This document shows positions 25,977 to 34,324 of a DNA stretch of 35,589 bases, piece after piece. The stretch is from an uncultured Lachnospiraceae bacterium. Its GTDB lineage: Bacteria; Bacillota; Clostridia; Lachnospirales; Lachnospiraceae. The position numbers and the translations under genes are program-made. The notes under the pieces were generated by a model. The model saw only the letters and a program-made list of their open reading frames with translations, was not told where the DNA came from and made no database searches. The first letter of the stretch is position 1; each line of letters begins with the position of its first letter. The stretch is from positions 1 to 35,589 of the forward strand of contig URCR01000028.1 in assembly GCA_900546325.1 (NCBI GenBank). The letters are read 5' to 3'.

Positions 25977-27359
25977 TTATAATAGGAAATATTTTCCTAC
26001 AAACAGAACTGCAAGAACGATCATCAGCAGACTGATCTTTTTCTCTTTTACTTTCCCTGCTGCAAGATTGATGACAACATAAGTGATGACTCCCATGGCG
26101 ATTCCTTCTGAAATACTGTAGAAAAACGGCATTGCCGCAATACAGATAAAGCAAGGAAGTCCCTCGGTAAAATCAGAAAAATCAATGTTCACTACGTTTG
26201 TCAGCATGTAGAATCCGACAACGATCAGCGCCGGCGCTGTCGCAAATGACGGAATCGCAAGGAAAATCGGCGAGAGCAGTAACGATGCTCCAAATAAGAT
26301 CGCTGCTGTCACCGCTGTCAGACCTGTCCGTCCTCCTTCAGAAACACCGGAAGCACTCTCAACAAAAGTTGTCACCGTCGATGTTCCAAGTACCGCACCT
26401 GCCGTTGTGGCAACCGCGTCTGCCAGCAGCGCTCCTTTGATTCTCGGAAGCTTTCCTTCGCCGTCAAGCATATTTGCCTTTGTAGAAACACCGATTAATG
26501 TTCCCAGTGTATCAAAAATATCAACAAACAAGAACGCAAACACGACAATGATAAACTGTCCGATATTGATTCCGGAAAAACTCAGCTTCCCAAAGATCGG
26601 CGCAAGGCTCGGCACACTGATCCCTTTGCTGAAATCCGGCAGCAGACTAAACATTCCAAGTTCTGCATTCGGAACATAGAGTCCGGTAAACTGACAGATA
26701 ATTCCGAGAATCCATGTGATGAGAATTCCCCATAAGATATTTCCCTTGATATCTTTTACGACAAGAATTGCTGTGATGATCACACCAATCACTGCGAGGA
26801 GCACAGTGATTCCGACATCATTCATCGATGCCTCCACACCGTTTAATTCATTGTAGTTTTCAATCGAAAATAACTGCACCAACGTGGATCCGCCGATTAC
26901 GATCTTTGCATTCTGCAGTCCGATAAACGCGATAAACAGACCGATTCCGACACTCACTGCCGATTTTAAGTTCATTGGGATCGCATTAAAAATCGCCTCA
27001 CGCACATTTGTCACAGACAGTACAATGAACACGAGACCCTCCACAAAAACTGCCGCCAGTGCTACCTGCCAGGTATATCCCATACCAATTACAACTGTGT
27101 ACGCAAAATATGCATTCAGCCCCATTCCCGGTGCCAGTGCAAATGGATAGTTTGCAAAAATCGCCATCAGCATCGTTCCCAGACACGCTGCCAGCGCAGT
27201 TGCGGTAAATACCGCTCCCTGATCCATCCCGGCCGCTGCCAGAACACTTGGGTTGACTGCCAGAATGTATGCCATCGTCATAAATGTGGTGATTCCGGCA
27301 AGCACCTCTGTCTTCACAGTCGTGTTGTTCTCTTTTAATTTAAACAACTTCTCTAACAT
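25977..27359 (-). CDS. NCS2/AzgA-family purine permease (guanine/hypoxanthine type)
   Basis: A 460-residue membrane protein with 12 or more helices of the AzgA-like branch of NCS2, which imports adenine, guanine or hypoxanthine. LAGITTFMTMAYILAVNP at 20-37, FALAPGMGLNAYFAYTVV near 73-90, and DIFDTLGTLIGVS in the second half are hallmark segments. Good SD AAGGAGG. No purine riboswitch is visible in the 160-base leader; a standard promoter is. It stands alone between two halves of a Bce-type system. Substrate is inferred from family. Confidence 0.9.
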   Translation of the reverse strand: MLEKLFKLKENNTTVKTEVLAGITTFMTMAYILAVNPSVLAAAGMDQGAVFTATALAACLGTMLMAIFANYPFALAPGMGLNAYFAYTVVIGMGYTWQVALAAVFVEGLVFIVLSVTNVREAIFNAIPMNLKSAVSVGIGLFIAFIGLQNAKIVIGGSTLVQLFSIENYNELNGVEASMNDVGITVLLAVIGVIITAILVVKDIKGNILWGILITWILGIICQFTGLYVPNAELGMFSLLPDFSKGISVPSLAPIFGKLSFSGINIGQFIIVVFAFLFVDIFDTLGTLIGVSTKANMLDGEGKLPRIKGALLADAVATTAGAVLGTSTVTTFVESASGVSEGGRTGLTAVTAAILFGASLLLSPIFLAIPSFATAPALIVVGFYMLTNVVNIDFSDFTEGLPCFICIAAMPFFYSISEGIAMGVITYVVINLAAGKVKEKKISLLMIVLAVLFVGKYFLL

Positions 27360-27438
27360 CTCTCATTTCCTCCTTAGACATATCTCTCACATATACGGAC
27401 GCTTCCTTTCTGATCCGTCATGACCAAGACTGTACATA

Positions 27439-27467
27439 ATTCTATCAAAAATCCAGAGGAAAGTAAA
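27439..27467 (-). promoter_or_regulatory. Promoter of the purine permease
   Basis: Minus-strand -35 TTTACT, 17-base spacer, -10 TAGAAT, about 75 bases ahead of the ATG. Confidence 0.55.
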
Positions 27468-27518
27468 TCATTTACCTATCATATATACTAATGACTATTT
27501 ATAAGCCAGCCGGATTTT

Positions 27519-28505
27519 CTACTCCGTAATCTCAAGATCACGCCCAAAATCCAGTATCACCGTCGTTCCACTGCCTGCTTCTGACTCAATTTCAATCAGA
27601 TGCCCTAGTTTTTTCATGATTTTTTTACAGAGATACAACCCGATTCCCGTAGACTTTCTATCCTGTCTGCCATTGTAACCGGTAAATCCTTTTTCCATCA
27701 CCCTCGGCAGATCTTCCCTGCTGATCCCGACTCCAGTATCTCTCACTATGATACTGTCACCGTTTACAAGGACGCTGATCTTTCCTGCTTTTGTGTATTT
27801 TAACGCATTGGATAAAATCTGCTCCACGACAAACACTGCCCACCGCTCATCTGTCAGCACTTCTGCCTTGGACGGACGAAATTCCAGTTCGATTTTTTTC
27901 AAGATAAATAAGGAAGAGTATTTTCGGATCGCCTTTTTCGCAATCTCCTCAAGGGAATAGTACTGCAGGACAAGATCCGAACCTAGATTGCCTGCGCGCA
28001 AATAAGACAAAACCATCTCCACATACTGCTCCGTCTTAAAAAGTTCTGCCTCCATCGCTCTCCGATCCATCTGATCCGACTGATTTAACAGCTTCATCAC
28101 CGCAATCGGCGTCTTGATCTGATGGGCCCACAATGTATAGTAATCCATCATCTCCTGATAATTGATCGCCGACTCTGATTCCAATTCCCTCCGGCATGCC
28201 TCCAGGCGGACAAGCAGCTCCTGATACTGCTCCTCGATCCGCTCTCTTGGCTTTGGCAGACTGTCAAATTCCATCTGCTCCTGCTTCGAAATGTCGTGAA
28301 GCTTCCCGGATCGGCGCACGAAATCTGCAAAATCAAACACCCCTGCAAAGAGCATTAAGACAGCCGATAAAAAAGCGGCATACTGCACCGTATCGACCGG
28401 AACCGACGACAGGAAAAATACGATCAAAAAAATCGCTGTGATTCCAATGTACACCCCAATCACTTTGCGGCATTTTCTGAGATATGCACCTGCTAATCTG
28501 ATCAT
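27519..28505 (-). CDS. Sensor histidine kinase, BceS-like
   Basis: A 328-residue intramembrane-sensing histidine kinase. Two helices (about 15-34 and 40-58) are joined by only a few outside residues, so it has almost no extracellular sensor and probably senses through an ABC transporter. The phosphoacceptor H128 is in WAHQIKTP, the form typical of Bce-type kinases. N box EQILSNALKYT, G1 DTGVGIS, and GFTGYNG/STGIGLYL follow. It overlaps the response regulator stop by four bases (ATGA). Confidence 0.92.
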   Translation of the reverse strand: MIRLAGAYLRKCRKVIGVYIGITAIFLIVFFLSSVPVDTVQYAAFLSAVLMLFAGVFDFADFVRRSGKLHDISKQEQMEFDSLPKPRERIEEQYQELLVRLEACRRELESESAINYQEMMDYYTLWAHQIKTPIAVMKLLNQSDQMDRRAMEAELFKTEQYVEMVLSYLRAGNLGSDLVLQYYSLEEIAKKAIRKYSSLFILKKIELEFRPSKAEVLTDERWAVFVVEQILSNALKYTKAGKISVLVNGDSIIVRDTGVGISREDLPRVMEKGFTGYNGRQDRKSTGIGLYLCKKIMKKLGHLIEIESEAGSGTTVILDFGRDLEITE

Positions 28506-29173
28506 TCGATAATATACCCGATTCCTTTCTTTGTCTTGATAAACTCCTTTACCCCTAACTCTTCCAGCTTTTTACGCAGACGCGTCATGTTGACTGTCAG
28601 TGTATTGTCATCAATAAACTCATCGCTCTCCCAGAGCCGCTTCATGATCGCCTCCCGCTCAACGATTGTTCCGGCACGCTCCATCAAAATCTGGAGAATC
28701 TTATAGTCATTTTTTGTCAGTTCTACTCTCTGATCCCGGAATGTCACACTTGCATCACTGAGATTAAGCATGACCCCGCTGTGCTCAATCACATTGGCGC
28801 TTCCCTGAAATGCATATGTCCTCCGAAGAAGTGCCTGAATCTTCGCTGTCAGTACATTCAGATCAAACGGCTTCTCCACAAAATCATCTCCGCCCATCTG
28901 AATTGCCATAACAATATTCATATTGTCGGACATTGATGATAAAAATAAAATCGGTACATTTGATGTCTTCCGGATTTCTGTACACCAGTAAAATCCATTA
29001 TAAAACGGAAGTCCGATATCCATGAGAACAAGATGCGGAGTGTACTCCTCAAAACATTTTGCTACCTGCTTAAAATCATCCGCACATTGGACCTGATAGC
29101 CCCACTTTTCCAAATGTTCTCCAAGCAGTCTTGCAATCGTCTCATCATCCTCCACGATCAATATCTTATACAT
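28502..29173 (-). CDS. OmpR-family response regulator, BceR-like
   Basis: A 223-residue DNA-binding regulator: receiver domain 1-115 with acidic pocket E8-D9-D10, phosphoacceptor D52 in LVLMDIGLP, and K in EKPFDLN; winged-helix domain ~125-223 ending DNTLTVNMTRLRKKLEELG and TKKGIGYIIE. Pairs with the kinase whose gene overlaps by 4 bases. Probable targets are the Bce-like ABC genes at 23022-25773, about 2.7 kb downstream. Confidence 0.93.
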   Translation of the reverse strand: MYKILIVEDDETIARLLGEHLEKWGYQVQCADDFKQVAKCFEEYTPHLVLMDIGLPFYNGFYWCTEIRKTSNVPILFLSSMSDNMNIVMAIQMGGDDFVEKPFDLNVLTAKIQALLRRTYAFQGSANVIEHSGVMLNLSDASVTFRDQRVELTKNDYKILQILMERAGTIVEREAIMKRLWESDEFIDDNTLTVNMTRLRKKLEELGVKEFIKTKKGIGYIIE

Positions 29174-29186
29174 TCCTTTTTCTCCT

Positions 29187-29468
29187 TTATTCTTCCTGCT
29201 CTTTTTTCGCTTTTCCCTCTTCGTAAATCTGATTTAGCCAGACGATCGTTTCCTCCAGCCCTTCTTTATCAAAAGAAAAATCGGCGGAATGTTTCTCGTC
29301 ATCCAAAACTTTTTCCCAGCAGACATCTCTCCACCAGCAAGTAGCTTTCAACCGGTTCTTGTCTTCTGTTTCCGCTTTTTCCAGACGGTACCGCATCGTC
29401 CGGAAACTCCCGGTAAACGCTGATTTTTTTAAAAATGGAATGCTTACAATGCCGTATAAATCAATCAT
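29187..29468 (-). CDS. Small conserved protein of unknown function
   Basis: A 93-residue charged cytoplasmic protein, IPFLKKSAFTGSFRTMRYRL at 9-28, two Trp residues mid-protein and an acidic helical tail ending in KAKKEQEE. I recall similar proteins in Lachnospiraceae labelled GNAT acetyltransferase, but no acetyl-CoA motif is visible and the length is too short for the fold. It lies 27 bases after the transglutaminase gene and 13 bases before the response regulator, so it is likely co-expressed with both. Confidence 0.65.
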   Translation of the reverse strand: MIDLYGIVSIPFLKKSAFTGSFRTMRYRLEKAETEDKNRLKATCWWRDVCWEKVLDDEKHSADFSFDKEGLEETIVWLNQIYEEGKAKKEQEE

Positions 29469-29495
29469 TTTCTTGCCTTCTTTCCAAAAATCTCT

Positions 29496-30743
29496 TTACT
29501 CGTATTTCCAGTAGATTATTATTTTTTGAAACACTTCCTCCTCACGGTAAGAATATTCTACTGTTGAAAGACCATACAATTCTCCAAGATACTGCACCAT
29601 CTGTGGAAGAATTTTCTCTCTGATCCGTGCTTCTGCCTGACCAAACACTTCCGCTGTTCCAAATTTCAGAGCAGATTCACTCCTCTGCTGTTCAATATCT
29701 TCCCGAAGCACCTGACAGATCTGCTGTTCCTCGTAACTCTCATAAAACCTGCCATTTCTCCGATAGTATTCCTGCTCATAGGCATCACACACCGGAAATA
29801 CAATCTCCTCTTCGGGCGTATGTGTCAGGAAAAGCTGCTCCTGAGGACAGCAGAGATAATCATAGACGATCCTGCCCGCGCGCGCTCCTTCTCCGGTCCA
29901 GACAGGATCTCCCCATGTCGTATCTACATAAGAATATTTCCCGTCGCACTTCACAAGATTCCACGCATGATCCTGTATCTCCCCGGTGTCGGGATCTGTC
30001 GCCGTTCCGGTCACATAAGCAGCAAAAATCCCGGCTTTCCCCGCCAGATACTGCATCGTTCTCGCATAGCCTGCACAGACAGATTGCCCGTTTAGCAGAA
30101 CACTGTAAATATTTTGGTCGTCTGCTCCGCCCTCCTGATATTCGGTCCGCCAGACAATCTGCTCATAAAGGTATTTGATTTTTTCATATTCCGAAACATT
30201 TTCGGGCATGGCAGCAAGCCATTCCTGTTCCGCGTCCTCGATTTCTTTTTGCCGGCGCAGACTCTCCTCCCTGCTATACAAATACTCCGGAAATAATTCT
30301 GTCTTTTCCGACATCGGATAACTCGTCATCTGAAGCGTTCCCGAGCACCAGAACAATTCAGGGTGGTCATTGAGCAGAAACTGATAAACTTTCCCGATTT
30401 TCTCTGTATCTGTCCCTATGGTTTCCACAGATTCCCGGTGTGACGAAACACATTCCAACAGGCTCTCATAAATGCTCTGCTCTTCCTCTGATAGCTGTTG
30501 AAAATAAAACTCTGACGGGCTTCCATCCTCAGATCCTCTTTGCCCATCTGCCCCGGTATCTTCTTTTAACGCTCCTGCAGTCTTGGATTTGTGTCCGTTT
30601 TTTCCCGTATTCTCATGATCCCGGATCAAAATCCACAAGCCTGCCGGAATCAGCACAACAACCAGCATCAGCACTGTCAAAATCCATCCTTTTCGTTTTC
30701 TCCTCTTTATCCTTCTATGTCTTCTCCTTCGATTCCCGCTCAT
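29496..30743 (-). CDS. Membrane-anchored transglutaminase-like domain protein
   Basis: A 415-residue protein with a very basic N-terminus (SGNRRRRHRRIKRRKRKG) followed by one hydrophobic helix (about 20-40), so the bulk is probably outside the membrane. The transglutaminase/protease-like core has C223 in SVCAGYA, H259 in DHAWNLVKCD and D274 in YSYVDTTWGDP, a complete Cys-His-Asp triad. The ATG at 30743 follows AAAGGAG; a longer in-frame start lacks an SD. It lies divergently from the interrupted gene at 30847 and upstream of the small unknown protein and the two-component genes. Substrate unknown; cell-wall or peptide processing is plausible. Confidence 0.82.
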   Translation of the reverse strand: MSGNRRRRHRRIKRRKRKGWILTVLMLVVVLIPAGLWILIRDHENTGKNGHKSKTAGALKEDTGADGQRGSEDGSPSEFYFQQLSEEEQSIYESLLECVSSHRESVETIGTDTEKIGKVYQFLLNDHPELFWCSGTLQMTSYPMSEKTELFPEYLYSREESLRRQKEIEDAEQEWLAAMPENVSEYEKIKYLYEQIVWRTEYQEGGADDQNIYSVLLNGQSVCAGYARTMQYLAGKAGIFAAYVTGTATDPDTGEIQDHAWNLVKCDGKYSYVDTTWGDPVWTGEGARAGRIVYDYLCCPQEQLFLTHTPEEEIVFPVCDAYEQEYYRRNGRFYESYEEQQICQVLREDIEQQRSESALKFGTAEVFGQAEARIREKILPQMVQYLGELYGLSTVEYSYREEEVFQKIIIYWKYE

Positions 30744-30789
30744 ATCACACTCTCCTTTTGCATACTCCCTCTGCACACTCAGTCAATGC

Positions 30790-30816
30790 ACTCCCTATCT
30801 TTTTCTGCATATAGTA
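30790..30816 (+). promoter_or_regulatory. Possible SigK-type promoter for the interrupted gene
   Basis: AC at 30790-30791, 16 bases, then CATATAGTA (30808-30816), fitting the SigK pattern AC-N16/17-CATANNNTA. The ATG is about 30 bases downstream behind a CGAGGT SD. Short motifs occur by chance, so this is a suggestion. Confidence 0.35.
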
Positions 30817-30846
30817 ACAGTAATCTTAATCACACGAGGTCGTATT

Positions 30847-31527
30847 ATGAAACCAATGCACGCTATGCAGGCAGACACTCCGGACAAAGGAAAATTAAAG
30901 ATTCAGATCAACTCTGATATCACTTCCTTCCCGATCGCTGATGCCTCCATTTCTATCTCTTATACCGGTGTTCCCGAGCAAACTTTAGAGCAGGTCACCA
31001 CAGACTCTTCCGGGCAGACGGAAACCCTGGAACTCGCCGCTCCTCCTCTTGAATACAGCCTGAATCCCACAATCGAGTCACAGCCTTACTCCGAATACAC
31101 ACTCTCTGTCACCGCACCCGGATTTGAACCGATCAGCATCGCAGGTACAGAAATCCTCCCGGACGTCACTGCAATCCAGAACATTACCATGCGTCCAACT
31201 ACTACCACTCCCCAGCAGGAAGTATTTGTCATACCTGCCCACACACTCTACGGCACTTATCCTCCAAAGATTGCCGAGGATGAGATCAAACCGACAAACG
31301 AAACCGGTGAGATTGTTCTAAGCCGTGTTGTTGTCCCGGAATTCATCGTTGTACATGATGGTTCACCGCGTGACTCCACCGCTGAAAATTATTATGTAAA
31401 GTACAAAGACTATATCAAAAATGTAGCCTCCAGTGAAATCTATGCAACCTGGCCGGAAAACACTATCCGCGCAAACGTACTGGCGATCATGTCGTTTACC
31501 CTCAACAGGGTATACACGGAGTGGTAG
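30847..31527 (+). pseudogene. 5' fragment of a spore cortex-lytic/peptidoglycan-associated-like protein, interrupted by a mobile element
   Basis: Encodes 226 residues then meets a stop at the element junction. The N-terminal half is beta-rich with carboxypeptidase-regulatory-like repeats (DASISISYTGVPEQTL, PLEYSLNPTIESQPYSEYTL). From about residue 165 it enters a conserved domain (EIVLSRVVVPEFIVVHDGSP, then SEIYATWPENTIRANVLAIM, SFTLNRVYTEW). In the family as I remember it, the protein continues after VYTEW with YRN and another ~120 residues. The reading frame changes character exactly after TGG TA. The missing half is expected beyond the element, outside this window. Not a decayed gene: no other lesions are seen, so excision could restore it. 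Confidence 0.72.
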
Positions 31528-33196
31528 GGGAATCGCCACAAATTCGGGGTTGAGGAATGAAGTCGTTAAGGTTGATTTTAAATCGAATAACGACTTCTGT
31601 TTTCTTTACATCAATGCGTTCTACAAGTTTATTTACAAGCACTCTTTTTGTTGCCACATCTGCATTTAGAAACACCTCTTGCCATGTCGGAATCTTATTT
31701 CTAATATCTTCCCATTCATTCAGTGATACAGAAGTATTTTTTAATTCCAGTTCCTTTTCGGTGATAACTTCTTGTTGGTGCTGTGCCTGTTCTTTATGAT
31801 TTTTGATAATTGATACCAATTCTTCCAATGACAGCGGGTAATCACCAGTCATAGCGTCTGGAATTTTACTCTCCATTATTTTAATCTTTTTTTGAATATT
31901 TTCAAGAGATTGTTGTTCTTTTTTTAATTCAGCGTGCTTCCGCTTCTTTTCTTGGTTCTGATTATTTTCAATCTCATGAAACACATCTTCATTTTCTTGT
32001 AATTTCCCAATATATTTTGCGATTGATTCAAATACAATAGGTTCTATAATGTCAGCACGAATTTGTTTTGTCTTATCATGTGGTACACCTTGCCATGCAG
32101 TTTGACATTTATAGACCGCAATTTTACTTGCTCTTTTTTCGCCAGTATCTTTTATTGTCCAGTAGTTGTACTTACTTCCGTTAGTCATTTTACTTCCACA
32201 ATAGCCACAATATAAAACATCTATCAGTGCTAACATACCATCATTCTTTCTAATCACATTCACGTTTTTGTGTTCCAGTGTTTTTATATATTTATCACCT
32301 CGTCGCTTCCGCCTTTCTTGTGTTTTATTCCATGTATCACCATCAATAATTGTAATATTTTCATTTGGTTCAAAAGAAGTAATCCATTCTTCGCTGTCAA
32401 GCCTGTGATATTGTCCGTTGATTCGTTCTCGACGTTTATAAGCAGTGTGTCCTGCATAAATCGGATTTGTCAAAATACTTGTAATAGTTCCGCTTTTCCA
32501 TACATCATTGGGGGCATGATTTTTGTATATTTTATGCTTATTTAAAACTTTAGCAATTTTAGTAGACCCATATTCTTTGGTGAGAGATAGGTCATAAATA
32601 TAACGAACAATTTCCGCTTCTTCAGGAACAATAACAAGATGATGCAATGCTCTACCATGTTTGCTGATGTTTCCAGATAACTCTAATCTGTAACCGAAAG
32701 GGGCTTTCCCACCCATGAATTTTCCTTGCTGTACAAGTTTTTGGGCGGTATCTTTTACACGCATACCAGTATCAGCACTCTGTTTTTGTGCATTTCCATA
32801 TCTTAGTGCTAACATCATTTGCCCCATCATATCATTGCTTTCCGGAGAAATACAACCGTCTTTTACAGTGTAAATATCCACACCTGCATTTTTCAAGGTC
32901 ATGACATAAGCACCGATTTCCCACATACGTCTGCCGATTCTATCATCTTTATATGCCACCAAAATATCATACTCTCTTGCCTTTGCGTCTTGTAAAGCCT
33001 CTTGAAGTACATTTCTGTCTGCAACTGAATTTTTATATCCGCTGTTACTTCCTTCAAAATATTCCTTAGAATCAAGTTCCCAATCATTATGCTCTTTCAC
33101 ATAATCTTTTACAAGTTCTCTTTGTACACTTAAATCTCCATCTGCTTCTAACTGCTGATTTGAACTAACTCTTAATAGCATTCTTACTTTTTTCAT
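31502..33196 (-). CDS. Large serine recombinase (site-specific integrase/excisionase)
   Basis: A 564-residue large serine recombinase. The resolvase domain spans 1-150 with catalytic Ser11 in LLRVSSNQQ, plus VAYKDDRIGRR and GQMMLALRYGNAQKQSADT. The recombinase domain follows (GGKAPFGYRLE, then TSILTNPIYAGHTAYKRR), then a zinc-ribbon start CGYCGSKM with a later Cys, a Lys/Glu-rich coiled coil at ~410-500, and a C-terminal tail. The last ~9 residues (ending TPCIPC) are read through the attachment junction into host DNA, so the tail would differ in the excised circle. AAAGGA SD precedes ATG 33196. Codon use is strongly AT-rich compared with the chromosome. Placement at the element end fits integration by this enzyme. 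Confidence 0.93.
   Translation of the reverse strand: MKKVRMLLRVSSNQQLEADGDLSVQRELVKDYVKEHNDWELDSKEYFEGSNSGYKNSVADRNVLQEALQDAKAREYDILVAYKDDRIGRRMWEIGAYVMTLKNAGVDIYTVKDGCISPESNDMMGQMMLALRYGNAQKQSADTGMRVKDTAQKLVQQGKFMGGKAPFGYRLELSGNISKHGRALHHLVIVPEEAEIVRYIYDLSLTKEYGSTKIAKVLNKHKIYKNHAPNDVWKSGTITSILTNPIYAGHTAYKRRERINGQYHRLDSEEWITSFEPNENITIIDGDTWNKTQERRKRRGDKYIKTLEHKNVNVIRKNDGMLALIDVLYCGYCGSKMTNGSKYNYWTIKDTGEKRASKIAVYKCQTAWQGVPHDKTKQIRADIIEPIVFESIAKYIGKLQENEDVFHEIENNQNQEKKRKHAELKKEQQSLENIQKKIKIMESKIPDAMTGDYPLSLEELVSIIKNHKEQAQHQQEVITEKELELKNTSVSLNEWEDIRNKIPTWQEVFLNADVATKRVLVNKLVERIDVKKTEVVIRFKINLNDFIPQPRICGDSPTTPCIPC
31505..31530. other. Probable attL junction of the integrated element
   Basis: Host coding sequence for NRVYTEW runs to about 31526, after which base composition and frame change. 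The recombinase gene on the opposite strand ends inside the same host sequence (stop at 31502-31504). For serine integrases the crossover is a 2-bp core, likely in GGTA at 31523-31526. The exact core cannot be fixed without the right junction. Confidence 0.6.
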
Positions 33197-33211
33197 CTTA
33201 AATCGTCCTTT

Positions 33212-33403
33212 CTATTCAACAGAGAGTACACTATCTGTTGAAGTCATGAGATTTTTTTGTAATTGTTCCCGCAACGCACTGGAAAGAATAGACCTTATTT
33301 CTTGGTATAAATCATCTGTCTGTTCTGACTGTTTAGGGAACTCAAGCACAATCGTAATACCATCTTTTTGATATTTTGTTTCTTGATAAAGTGTACTATT
33401 CAT
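33212..33403 (-). CDS. Small transposon-type protein (TnpW-like)
   Basis: A 63-residue protein, MNSTLYQETKYQKDGITIVL at the start and a helical DDLYQEIRSILSSALREQLQ segment. It resembles short proteins next to large serine recombinases in Tn4451-type elements (TnpW-like, from memory). The ATG at 33403 follows CGGAG with 6-base spacing. A longer frame to 33574 also has a fair SD (AAGGA), but its extra residues look non-protein-like. It ends 15 bases before the recombinase start, so the two form an operon. Function unknown; a directionality factor is possible. Confidence 0.62.
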   Translation of the reverse strand: MNSTLYQETKYQKDGITIVLEFPKQSEQTDDLYQEIRSILSSALREQLQKNLMTSTDSVLSVE

Positions 33404-33599
33404 GGAAATCTCCGACGAAATATGTATTATTATATTTCTATTCGGGAGGGTTTTGTCCCATACGATTATTATATTTGTTTTACGAAGATACACTTTTTCT
33501 TGATACATTCTTGAATGGGGCGATACGATTGTATCTCTCCAACTGCACCCGCTATTTTTTCTTTTGAAAAACATTTCTTTTCCTTTCCGACTTTATAAG

Positions 33600-33742
33600 A
33601 AAAAAAGTCCCGAATAGGATACAATTTGTATCGTTTTCGAGACTTTACATTTTCTAGGATTGTTTGGAAATTTAAAAAAGCGATATACCCGATAACTTTA
33701 CTCATCAATTACAAAAACAATCTTAGCTTCTTACAAAGTCTC
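33600..33742 (-). promoter_or_regulatory. Attenuator-like leader of the recombinase operon
   Basis: Three pairing segments read on the minus strand. Segment A (33742-33715) pairs with B (33665-33639): 8 bp GAGACTTT plus 12 bp CTAAGATTGTTT with one mismatch. The 5' side of the terminator (33646-33626) shares AAAGTCTC with B and pairs with segment C (33624-33604), 18 of 21 bases, followed by seven T. So A:B and B:C are mutually exclusive, as in antiterminator/terminator pairs. A short open frame (ATG 33705, MSKVIGYIAFLNFQTILENV) begins between A and B and runs through the hairpins, though its SD is poor. The signal is unknown. Confidence 0.6.
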
Positions 33743-33871
33743 AAATTATTTTTGCGATTTTGTTTTGATGAAGATGGGATAATCGCCGAACACCGCTTCA
33801 ACAGTTAATATACCGTATCGCTCAATAAATAATAATATACATCATAATTACTATTTATTTAGTAACATCAT

Positions 33872-33928
33872 AACTGTAAGCTGCTAATAGTTATTTGTGT
33901 AGCAGTCAATTTCTATGTACTTACAGTT
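33872..33928. repeat. Bulged inverted repeat in the element intergenic region
   Basis: Arms AACTGTAAG-CTGCTA (33872-33886) and TAGCAG (33900-33905) plus CTTACAGTT (33920-33928) can fold with a 14-base bulge. It belongs to the gene-free stretch 33575-34658, which otherwise holds the leader, the long palindrome, the GGTACC cluster and the origin. Confidence 0.5.
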
Positions 33929-34065
33929 TCAAGTATTAAATTCTGCATGATGTAACTATGAAATTGATTTTATCTATATATTAAAGCAAGCTATTTTGTA
34001 AGTCAAGAGATTTATGATAATTTAATAAAAAATATAGTTCTTCATTTACTGCTTGATTATTCACA

Positions 34066-34142
34066 ACCTTATGTACAGACCTATGTCAATGACTTGTCGC
34101 TTGCGATACGGAGTATCATTGACATAGGTCTGAGCATAAGGT
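34066..34142. repeat. Long inverted repeat, candidate oriT or single-strand origin
   Basis: Arms of 27 bases (34066-34092 and 34116-34142; arm core CAGACCTATGTCAATGA) match at 25 positions. The 23-base centre holds a small TCGC/GCGA hairpin. Such large imperfect palindromes in gene-free DNA of mobile elements are typical of transfer or lagging-strand origins; no relaxase is visible to support oriT directly. Confidence 0.7.
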
Positions 34143-34189
34143 ATATTCTGATTAGCAGTGAAAGTCTGTGGTACCACTTCTTTTAAAAA

Positions 34190-34227
34190 GTGGTACCGCT
34201 TAAACCCGCATGGAATCTAGGTTTTCT
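34190..34227 (+). repeat. 38-base direct repeat, copy 1
   Basis: Begins GTGGTACCGCTTAAACCCGC and ends GGAATCTAGGTTTTCT. Identical to copy 2 except two adjacent bases (CT versus TC). Confidence 0.88.
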
Positions 34228-34286
34228 GAAAAATGGGTACCACATGGTACCACTTCTTTAGCAATGGTACCACTTCTAAATAAAAT

Positions 34287-34324
34287 GTGGTACCGTCTAA
34301 ACCCGCATGGAATCTAGGTTTTCT
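34287..34324 (+). repeat. 38-base direct repeat, copy 2
   Basis: Begins GTGGTACCGTCTAAACCCGC; 36 of 38 positions match copy 1, which starts 97 bases earlier. Confidence 0.88.

Noticed and set aside
27360..27520. Purine riboswitch ahead of the permease
   Set aside because: The leader lacks the conserved purine aptamer cores and has an ordinary promoter and a short leader.
33404..33574. N-terminal extension of the small TnpW-like protein to 33574
   Set aside because: The added residues look non-coding and an internal ATG with a better-spaced SD fits family length; kept as an alternative only.
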